From NCBI RefSeq assembly GCF_001746205.1, contig NZ_MDCO01000015.1, forward strand, positions 75,929 to 110,616: a stretch of DNA of 34,688 nt, read 5' to 3'. Numbering within the stretch: the stretch's first letter is position 1; each line of letters opens with the position of its first letter. Below the pieces are notes generated by a model. It was not told where the DNA came from. It saw only the letters and a program-made list of their open reading frames with translations, and did not search any database. The stretch is from Brachyspira hampsonii. GTDB taxonomy: Bacteria; Spirochaetota; Brachyspiria; Brachyspirales; Brachyspiraceae. Below are positions 1 through 5,843 of this stretch, one piece after another. A program made the translations under genes and the position numbers.

Positions 1-2
1 AT

Positions 3-59
3 ATTGTTAATGCTGTAATAACAAAAAATATAAGTGATTATAAGTTTTTATTTGAATAG
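3..59 (+). other. 3' end of an unidentified reading frame cut by the window edge
   Basis: An open frame of 18 codons runs in from the left edge and stops at a TAG at 57-59. It is too short to identify. The following stretch to about 123 is A/T-rich and shows nothing recognisable. Confidence 0.25.
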
Positions 60-123
60 TTATAAACTTAATTAAAAATATGCACGGTAAAAAATAAGAA
101 AATAAATTTGGTTTTAAATAATA

Positions 124-408
124 TCAATCCTTTATATCAATACTATAATCTTTTAAAGTATTAAGTATTAAAAGCATTGACAGTTCATCTTGATTTGTTA
201 ATTCGCCTGCAGTTTTTAAGAACTCAAATACATTTTCTCTAGGCACTCCTGCAGAAAGTGATTGATATAAGGCAGGTACTACTTCTTCAGGAACTTTTCC
301 AAGTTCTTTAGAAAAAGCCAAAGTTTCCTGCTTTAAAGATTCAAAACCTTCATTGCTTAATTTAGGAAGAAGCGTAAGAACTTCACGCATTCCATTATCA
401 AAATCAGT
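124..408 (-). pseudogene. Phage tail tape-measure protein, N-terminal (TP901-like) fragment
   Basis: Read on the minus strand, the frame is open from about 408 down to a stop at 124. It encodes a TP901-type tape-measure segment, recognisable by TDFDNGMREVLTLLP followed by an FSKELGKVPEEVVPALYQ stretch. In intact phages this lies in the N-terminal third of a protein that sets tail length and is ejected with the DNA. The last 25 or so residues, after FEFLKTAG, no longer look like the family. The 5' side is cut at about 408, where plus-strand ankyrin sequence begins. A second tape-measure piece lies at 33661-34680 on the same strand. This is a fragment, not a working gene; the family call is by recognition only. 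Confidence 0.6.
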
Positions 409-411
409 AGC

Positions 412-705
412 TTATTAGTTGAAAACGGTGCTGATGTAAACTTTTATAAAGGAGGAAGTACTGCTTTAATATTAGCATGTAAACCTAGTTTGGAAATAAA
501 TATAGACGTAATAAAATATTTAGTTTCAAAAAATGCTGATATAAATGCCCAAGATAATGAAGGATACACAGCTTTAAACAAAACTCTTACTACTATGCCA
601 GACTTTGAAATAGCTCATTTTTTAATAGAGCAAGGTGCTGATGTAAACATAAAGAATAAACGAGAATATGGTATGGCAGAGCGGAGGCGAAAAAGTTATG
701 CTTAA
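412..705 (+). pseudogene. Ankyrin-repeat protein fragment
   Basis: The frame is open from about 412 and carries roughly two and a half ankyrin repeats: LLVENGADVN, then YLVSKNADINAQDNEGYTAL, then FLIEQGADVNIKNK. Ankyrin repeats are protein-binding helical hairpins. The start of the gene is missing, because the upstream side is tape-measure DNA in the opposite orientation. The last 14 residues (after NIKNK, about 660) no longer fit a repeat, which suggests a second join just before the next gene. An ATG at 490 lies inside a repeat and is not a credible start. Intact relatives are usually much longer proteins with tandem repeats. Confidence 0.65.
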
Positions 706-1000
706 TATTAATAATAAGGCAGTGCAGCTTGTGGACTATAGGCAAGTAGAATATATGTATAATACTATTAAAGATTATTCTATTGTAATAAATTATTTAA
801 GAAAAACAGCAAAAGAATTGAGAGATGGAACTTATTGGGATCCTTATGTAAATTTTGGACAAGGAGGATATGTAAAAAATGTACGTGCTGGTATGGAGTA
901 TGATGCTAGGGCTGATATGCTTGAGCTTTTGAAAAGTAATAGAGAATACATTATGCCAGATGAGGCTGTTACGCATTATACTGTGGAGTTTAAATATTAA
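698..1000 (+). CDS. Small hypothetical protein, phage-like context
   Basis: This frame of 100 codons is not recognised. I chose the ATG at 698, not the one at 668, because a strong GGAGG ribosome site lies at 684-688, about nine bases upstream. The protein is soluble and mixed alpha/beta in appearance, rich in Tyr and charged residues, with no signal peptide, membrane segment or metal motif. The start overlaps the end of the preceding frame, an arrangement typical of tightly packed phage genes. It may therefore belong to the same phage as the tape-measure fragment, but its position next to a broken ankyrin gene leaves this open. Confidence 0.5.
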   Translation: MLNINNKAVQLVDYRQVEYMYNTIKDYSIVINYLRKTAKELRDGTYWDPYVNFGQGGYVKNVRAGMEYDARADMLELLKSNREYIMPDEAVTHYTVEFKY

Positions 1001-1118
1001 AAGCGGTTTAATTAATATAAATTTAATTTTATATACAGAATATTTCTATTGATTTTTTATATTCTTACAATTATAATGTTTTAACAAATAATGACATTTT
1101 AATGAGGCATTTATATAT

Positions 1119-1751
1119 ATGAATGGTATATTCGGTTCTGAAAGTCTTTTAAATTCGGCTATGATAGTCTGTTGGATAGGGCTTTTAATATCTTCAATAT
1201 TGGGATTAACAATAATAATTGACAGATTTATTTATTTTACTAGAATAAAATCTCAGGATAATTCATTGGCTCCTAAACTTATTTCTTTAATAAAAGATAA
1301 AGAATTAAAAGCTGCCATTGCCTTATGCGAAACAGCAAAATCGCCTATGGCAAATATTGTGATGTCAGGACTTAAAAATTCTGATATGCCTAAAGAAGCT
1401 ATGCAAAGTGCCTCCAATAAAGAACTTCCAAGACTTGAAAGATTTATTTCGGCACTTTCAACAATATCAACAGTAGCCCCATTGCTTGGACTTTTAGGTA
1501 CTATTCTTGGTATGATACAATCCTTTGCTGTAATATCAGTTGCAGGAAGCGGAAATCCTTCTGCTTTGGCTTCAGGTATTGCTAATGCTCTTCTTACTAC
1601 TGCAGCAGGACTTATTATTGCTATACCTACTGTGGTATTTTATAACTATTTTGTAAATACTCTTAATGAAAGAATTTTATTTATAGAAAATTTATCAAAT
1701 GAAGTTTCAGATTATATAATTGATGATAGCAATATTAAAACAGAAAATTAA
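1119..1751 (+). CDS. exbB: ExbB/TolQ/MotA-family proton channel subunit
   Basis: This 210-residue inner-membrane protein has the ExbB layout. One transmembrane helix lies near residues 15-38, followed by a cytoplasmic helical domain. Two further helices lie near 110-135 and 148-176. The hallmark APLLGLLGTILGM motif sits at the start of helix two, and a small-residue-rich third helix follows (LLTTAAGLIIAIPT). In the family, ExbB forms a pentamer that with ExbD uses the proton gradient to drive TonB-dependent outer-membrane uptake. No exbD or tonB follows; the next gene is a B12-type binding lipoprotein, which suggests a role in energising B12 import. A weak GAGG ribosome site precedes the start. 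TolQ is the alternative, but the neighbours favour ExbB. Confidence 0.85.
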   Translation: MNGIFGSESLLNSAMIVCWIGLLISSILGLTIIIDRFIYFTRIKSQDNSLAPKLISLIKDKELKAAIALCETAKSPMANIVMSGLKNSDMPKEAMQSASNKELPRLERFISALSTISTVAPLLGLLGTILGMIQSFAVISVAGSGNPSALASGIANALLTTAAGLIIAIPTVVFYNYFVNTLNERILFIENLSNEVSDYIIDDSNIKTEN

Positions 1752-1754
1752 TAA

Positions 1755-1783
1755 TTGACAATAAAGGTTATTTGGTTTATACT
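1755..1783 (+). promoter_or_regulatory. Sigma70-type promoter for btuFCD
   Basis: TTGACA at 1755-1760 and TATACT at 1778-1783 are separated by exactly 17 bases, a near-consensus housekeeping promoter. Transcription would start near 1790, about 30 bases before the btuF ATG at 1821. The same pair of hexamers with the same spacing recurs at 4957-4985 in front of the pdu operon. Confidence 0.75.
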
Positions 1784-1820
1784 TCTTTAATTAAAATATT
1801 TTTTCTTAAAGAAGTTTTTT
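1781..1820 (+). terminator. Stem-loop with T-run between exbB and btuF
   Basis: ACTTCTTTAA (1781-1790) pairs perfectly with TTAAAGAAGT (1806-1815) across a 15-base loop, followed by a run of T directly before the btuF ATG. Read-through RNA from exbB would form this weak terminator-like hairpin. RNA starting at the btuF promoter would lack most of the 5' arm, because that arm overlaps the -10 element. The GAAG ribosome site of btuF lies in the 3' arm. Confidence 0.55.
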
Positions 1821-2759
1821 ATGAAAACAGTTATAATATTTTTATTTGCTTTTTTTAGTATATTTTTATTTTCATGCAGTAATGCAGATACAAATAATAA
1901 AAACTTATCTATAAAAGATAGGGCAGGAAATGAAATTGCTGTGCCTGAAAAAATAGAAAACATAGCATGTTTATCTCCTTCCGTTACAGATGTTATACTA
2001 GCATTGGGGCTTGCTGATAAGATAACAGCTTCTGATTCTACTTCAATAGAAATTTTACAGACTAATAATATTGATGTATCAAATATAGCGGTTTTCGATA
2101 TGCTTAATCCTGATTCAGAAAAAATGATAGCTATGAGACCTGATATTATTTTTGTTAATACTTTCAGTGTATTTTCAGGAAAAAACTCATTAGATTCTAT
2201 AAAGGCTTCAGATATATGTGTTGCCGTTATACCAAATAGCGATACTATAAAATCTATAGAAGATGATATAACTTTTTTGGGCGATGTTTTGAATAAAAGC
2301 GATGAAGCTTCTAATATTATCAGTATTATGGACAAAAATATAGAAAATATTAGAGCTATAGGTGAAAGCATACAAAATAAAAAGAAAGTTTATTTTGAAA
2401 TAGCGGCTTTGCCGAATTTATATTCATTCGGAACTAATGTTTATTTAGATGATATGATAAATATTATAGGGGCATCTAATATATTTTCTGATAAAAATTC
2501 TTGGATAACTACCACTGAAGAAAATGTGTTATTTTCTAATCCTGATATAATATTTACAAGCGTTCACTATATAGATAATCCTACAGAAGAAATATTAAGC
2601 CGTGAATCTTGGCAGAATGTAAATGCTGTAAAAAATAAAGATGTATACTATATAGCTTCAGGTTCATTGCCTACGCATAATATTGTAAATGCTTTAATTA
2701 TAATGGCTAAATATGCTTATCCTAATGAATACAAAGATATTGAAATAATTAGGAATTAG
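1821..2759 (+). CDS. btuF: Periplasmic B12/siderophore-binding lipoprotein of an ABC importer
   Basis: This 312-residue protein starts with a lipoprotein signal (hydrophobic residues 3-18, lipobox FLFSC with Cys19) and should be anchored in the periplasmic space. The rest matches the two-lobed helical-backbone binding proteins (Peripla_BP_2/BtuF family): an early IENIACLSPSVTDVILALGL stretch, the RPDIIFVN segment, and late strands around NPDIIFTSVHY. It is followed by a permease (4-base gap) and an ATPase gene, so the three form one importer. B12 is favoured over iron-siderophore as substrate because the next loci are a cobalamin riboswitch and a B12-dependent dehydratase operon. Sequence alone cannot exclude haem or siderophore. 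Confidence 0.8.
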   Translation: MKTVIIFLFAFFSIFLFSCSNADTNNKNLSIKDRAGNEIAVPEKIENIACLSPSVTDVILALGLADKITASDSTSIEILQTNNIDVSNIAVFDMLNPDSEKMIAMRPDIIFVNTFSVFSGKNSLDSIKASDICVAVIPNSDTIKSIEDDITFLGDVLNKSDEASNIISIMDKNIENIRAIGESIQNKKKVYFEIAALPNLYSFGTNVYLDDMINIIGASNIFSDKNSWITTTEENVLFSNPDIIFTSVHYIDNPTEEILSRESWQNVNAVKNKDVYYIASGSLPTHNIVNALIIMAKYAYPNEYKDIEIIRN

Positions 2760-2763
2760 TATA

Positions 2764-3771
2764 ATGATTAAAAAAGTTATAATAATTTTGCTGTTAGTTA
2801 TTATTTCTACTGTGTTATCTATATGTATAGGAAGTGTATTCATACATCCAAAGGAAATATTTGCTATATTATTATATAAGTTTTTTAATTTTGAGATTAT
2901 GAATATAGATAAAATAAATGCTGATATTATAGGTATTAGACTTCAGCATTCTATATTATCATTATTTGTAGGAGCTTCATTATCTATAACAGGTGTTGTT
3001 ATACAGTCAATACTAAGAAATCCTTTAGCCTCTGCATATAATTTGGGTATATCATCGGGGGCAGGTCTTGGAGCGGCATTGATTATAATTATGAGTGTAT
3101 CTTTTAATCAATATTTGTTTATAGGTGTATCAATGATGTTTGCTTTTATCACTATATTATTTATATTATTCATATCAAACATAATAGATAAATATATGAG
3201 CAATAATTCTATAATACTTGCAGGAATTGTTATATCATTGTTTCTAAGTTCTTTAATGAGTTTTTTATCTTATATGTTTCCTAAATATTCAAATCAAATA
3301 ATACTTTGGCAGCTTGGAAGTTTATTTGTGAGAAATAAATTGGATATTTTAATAATAATATTTATGACTTTAATATCATTACTGCTTCTTATGAAATACT
3401 CAAGTGTATTAGATATAATGACATTTGGAGATGAAACTAGTTTATCACTTGGTATAAATGTTAAGAATATGAGAGTATTTTTTATATTAATTTCATCATT
3501 TATAACAGCCGTTTTGGTAGCATTTACAGGTATAATAGGTTTTATAGATTTAGTGTCTCCTCATGTAACAAGAAAAATATTCGGAGCCAAGCATATAGTT
3601 TTACTTCCTATGTCTGCTTTGATTGGAGCATTAATATTGAATGTTTCTGATATATTTTCAAGGATTATAGTTCAAGGAGCTAATATTCCAATAGGTATTG
3701 TTACTGCAGTGATAGGTGCCCCTTTCTTTTTGTATGTGTTTATATCCAGCAGTAATATGAAAGGAATGTGA
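2764..3771 (+). CDS. btuC: FecCD/BtuC-type permease of the importer
   Basis: A 335-residue, very hydrophobic protein with about ten predicted transmembrane helices, the usual size for the BtuC/FecCD family. Family landmarks include RLQHSILSLFVGASLSITGVV near residue 60, followed by QSILRNPLA, the cytoplasmic loop contacting the ATPase near LSLGI, and GIIGFIDLVSPHVTR near 255-270. It works as a homodimer through which the ligand delivered by BtuF crosses the inner membrane. It begins four bases after btuF and is followed six bases later by the ATPase gene, so translation is probably coupled. Ligand identity rests on context. Confidence 0.88.
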   Translation: MIKKVIIILLLVIISTVLSICIGSVFIHPKEIFAILLYKFFNFEIMNIDKINADIIGIRLQHSILSLFVGASLSITGVVIQSILRNPLASAYNLGISSGAGLGAALIIIMSVSFNQYLFIGVSMMFAFITILFILFISNIIDKYMSNNSIILAGIVISLFLSSLMSFLSYMFPKYSNQIILWQLGSLFVRNKLDILIIIFMTLISLLLLMKYSSVLDIMTFGDETSLSLGINVKNMRVFFILISSFITAVLVAFTGIIGFIDLVSPHVTRKIFGAKHIVLLPMSALIGALILNVSDIFSRIIVQGANIPIGIVTAVIGAPFFLYVFISSSNMKGM

Positions 3772-3777
3772 TTTGTT

Positions 3778-4554
3778 ATGAATGATGTAGGTAAAATAAA
3801 TAAAATGGTTGAAGTTAAAAATTTATCTTTAAGCTATTCAAATAAGAAAAAAGTTTTGAGTAATATATATTTTGATGTCAATTCAAATGAAAGTTTATGT
3901 ATTATAGGACCTAATGGATGCGGAAAAAGCACTTTGTTAAAATCTCTATGTAAGATAATAGATTTTGATGAGGGGGAAATACTTATTAATAATAAAAATA
4001 TAAAAAAAATAGATGCTTACAAAACTATAGCAATGATGAGTCAGATGTCTGTTATATATTTCGGATATACCGCTTATGATACTATAATGATGGGAAGATA
4101 TTCAAGCTATAAGGATAAACTTTTATCAGTACCAAGTAAAGAGGATAAAGAGTTTGTAATTTATTATATGGAAAAATTAAAAATAATGCATTTGAAAGAT
4201 AAATTGATAACAGAGCTTTCAGGCGGTGAATTACAGAGAATATTTTTAGCTAGAACTTTAGTTCAAGATCCAAGTATAATACTTATGGACGAACCTACTA
4301 ATCATTTAGATTTAAATAGCCAAATAGAATTAATTTATAATCTGAAAGAGTGGGTAAAAAATGGAAATAGATGTATTATAGCGGTTCTTCATGATATAAA
4401 TGCTGCTTTGAATTTCGCAGATAAATTATTAATTTTAAAAAACGGAAGTTCTATGTATTTCGGAAATATAGATAATTTTGATATTAGATTATTAAATGAT
4501 GTTTATGATATAAATGTAATTGAATATATGACTAATTCTTTAAAAAGATGGTGA
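3778..4554 (+). CDS. btuD: BtuD/FepC-type ABC ATPase of the importer
   Basis: The 258-residue protein has a complete ABC nucleotide-binding domain: Walker A GPNGCGKST at residues 44-52, Q-loop near MSQM (87-90), signature LSGGE at 147-151, Walker B IILMDEP with the catalytic Glu172, D-loop NHLD, and an H-loop in VLHD. ATP hydrolysis would power the BtuC dimer. A ribosome site (AAAGGAATG) lies within the end of btuC. It is the last gene of the importer operon and no strong terminator follows directly. The nearest relatives by motif are BtuD, FepC and FhuC, which share this Q-loop and signature style, so the substrate is again taken from context. Confidence 0.9.
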   Translation: MNDVGKINKMVEVKNLSLSYSNKKKVLSNIYFDVNSNESLCIIGPNGCGKSTLLKSLCKIIDFDEGEILINNKNIKKIDAYKTIAMMSQMSVIYFGYTAYDTIMMGRYSSYKDKLLSVPSKEDKEFVIYYMEKLKIMHLKDKLITELSGGELQRIFLARTLVQDPSIILMDEPTNHLDLNSQIELIYNLKEWVKNGNRCIIAVLHDINAALNFADKLLILKNGSSMYFGNIDNFDIRLLNDVYDINVIEYMTNSLKRW

Positions 4555-4612
4555 TTTTTGTTTTATTTTTTGATGATGTTTCAAATTAATTATAATTTGT
4601 ATTGATGAAAAC

Positions 4613-4641
4613 TTGATTTATTATATTTTTTTTATTATAAT
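4613..4641 (+). promoter_or_regulatory. Sigma70-type promoter of the riboswitch RNA
   Basis: TTGATT at 4613-4618 and a perfect TATAAT at 4636-4641 are separated by 17 bases. The predicted start, about 4648, coincides with the first base of the riboswitch closing stem at 4649. The riboswitch therefore appears to have its own promoter and need not depend on read-through from btuD. Confidence 0.7.
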
Positions 4642-4648
4642 ATAGATG

Positions 4649-4786
4649 TATATTGAAGGAAATAGGTCAGAATCCTATACTAGCCCGTAGCCGTATTCAG
4701 TAGCGAACCCTAGTTAACCATTGTTGCCTATTGAGGTGATGAGAAGGTAGGATGTAGAAAGCTGTAAGTCGGAATATTTCAATATA
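4649..4786 (+). promoter_or_regulatory. Cobalamin (B12) riboswitch aptamer
   Basis: The element begins and ends with a perfect nine-base closing stem: TATATTGAA (4649-4657) and TTCAATATA (4778-4786). Inside it are the conserved cobalamin-riboswitch blocks: GGAA then GGTCAGAATCC, the CTAGCCCGTAGCCGTA block matching the consensus around CCCGCxACxGT, the GAGAAGGTAGGATG block, and a diverged B12 box with AAGTCGG. Adenosylcobalamin binding normally folds the RNA and turns expression off. It lies between btuD and the pdu operon. The GC content is higher than its surroundings, as expected for structured RNA. The aptamer call is strong; the target it controls is not obvious. Confidence 0.88.
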
Positions 4787-4905
4787 TAGTTTATTTTTCT
4801 GTCGAGGAGCATGGAATGGAAATCTTTTTATAGTAATTCTCACAATTATTAATTAATTCAAAATTATTCTAACTTTTTTAGTTAAATAAATTAATTCGCA
4901 TATTG
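4787..4905 (+). other. Unexplained segment downstream of the riboswitch
   Basis: The first 45 bases contain a GC-richer patch (GTCGAGGAGCATGGAATGG, 4801-4819) that could be the riboswitch expression platform or loop partner. A 13-codon frame (4811-4852) starts here, but GGAG lies only one base from the ATG, too close for efficient initiation. The remainder is A/T-rich and shows no gene. Confidence 0.4.
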
Positions 4906-4927
4906 TTTCAAATTATTGAAATTTTTT
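4906..4927 (+). terminator. Possible weak terminator of the riboswitch transcript
   Basis: TTTCAA (4906-4911), loop ATTA, TTGAAA (4916-4921), then six T and further T-rich sequence. The stem is short and A/T-only, so it may be inefficient. Its place between the aptamer and the next promoter fits the end of a separate RNA of about 280 bases. Confidence 0.4.
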
Positions 4928-4956
4928 CATTTTTTTAAAAAAATTATTTCTTTTTG

Positions 4957-4988
4957 TTGACAATAGTATTTCATTGTTTTATACTATT
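4957..4988 (+). promoter_or_regulatory. Sigma70-type promoter of the pdu operon with a dyad across it
   Basis: TTGACA (4957-4962) and TATACT (4980-4985) are spaced by 17 bases; the start would be near 4992, giving a 138-base leader before pduB. An inverted repeat, AATAGTAT (4962-4969) and ATACTATT (4981-4988), overlays spacer and -10, which would suit an operator. No regulator gene is seen nearby. Confidence 0.7.
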
Positions 4989-5129
4989 ATGTATAGCAAT
5001 GGTTTATTGTGCATTTTTTGATAATTTTTCTATTCTAATAATCTAAAATTAATCTTTGTCATATAATCATTGCCTTTTAATTAAAAAAAAATAACATTAA
5101 TTTTATTATTTTTTAAGGAGGATTTTTAT

Positions 5130-5822
5130 ATGAGTAAAGCAATAGAGTTTGTAGGCACTGCTATGGGAGATACTATAGGGCTTGTTATTGCTAATGTGGA
5201 TAAAAGTATTTTGGAGAAAATGAATTTTGAAACAAAATACCGTTCTATTGGTATTATAGGCGGCAGAACAGGAGCTGGTCCTCATATAATGGCTGCTGAC
5301 GAGGCTGTGAAAGCTACAAACACAGAAATTGTTTCTATACAATTAGCTCGCGATACTAAAGGCGGTGCAGGTCATGGTAACTTAATTATATTCGGCTCAG
5401 ATGATGTTTCAGATTCAAGACGAGCAGTTGAGGTTGCATTAAAAGATTTAGACAGAACTTTCGGAGATGTTTATGGAAATGAGGCTGGACATATAGAACT
5501 TCAGTACACTGCAAGAGCTAGTTATGCCTGCAACAAAGCATTTGGTGCCCCAATAGGCAAGGCTTTCGGAATTTGTGTTGGTGCTCCTGCTGCTATAGGT
5601 GTAGTTATGGCAGATACTGCTGTTAAATCTGCTAATGTAGAAGTTGTTGGATATGCTTCTCCAGCAAACGGCACTAGTTTTTCAAATGAGGTTATATTAC
5701 AAATATGCGGTGATTCAGGAGCTGTTAGACAGGCTGTAATAGCTGCTAGAGAAATAGGCTGCGAATTATTAGGTACTTTAGGTTCTACACCTAAAAATGA
5801 CAGACCGTCATATATAATTTAA
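5130..5822 (+). CDS. pduB: Microcompartment shell trimer protein PduB (tandem BMC domains)
   Basis: This 230-residue protein has two BMC folds in tandem and matches PduB closely: EFVGTAMGDTIGLVIANVD at the start, RTGAGPHIMAADEAVKATNTE, HIELQYTARASYA in the middle and TLGSTPKNDRPSYII at the end. PduB trimers tile the flat faces of the propanediol-utilisation shell and have a pore for metabolites. The start is fixed by a perfect AAGGAGG at 5115-5121. The length corresponds to the short PduB' form of Salmonella, lacking the N-terminal extension of about 37 residues that in that species helps attach enzymes to the shell. It is the first gene of the operon; the pduA that usually precedes it is absent. 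Confidence 0.93.
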   Translation: MSKAIEFVGTAMGDTIGLVIANVDKSILEKMNFETKYRSIGIIGGRTGAGPHIMAADEAVKATNTEIVSIQLARDTKGGAGHGNLIIFGSDDVSDSRRAVEVALKDLDRTFGDVYGNEAGHIELQYTARASYACNKAFGAPIGKAFGICVGAPAAIGVVMADTAVKSANVEVVGYASPANGTSFSNEVILQICGDSGAVRQAVIAAREIGCELLGTLGSTPKNDRPSYII

Positions 5823-5843
5823 TTTAACTATTAGGAGAAGCTC

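Noticed and set aside
1787-2371. Long minus-strand frame opposite btuF
   Set aside because: Antisense of a well-supported binding-protein gene; low-complexity hydrophobic product.
4811-4852. Short peptide frame of 13 codons after the riboswitch
   Set aside because: The GGAG is one base from the ATG, too close for normal initiation, and the peptide has no recognisable feature.
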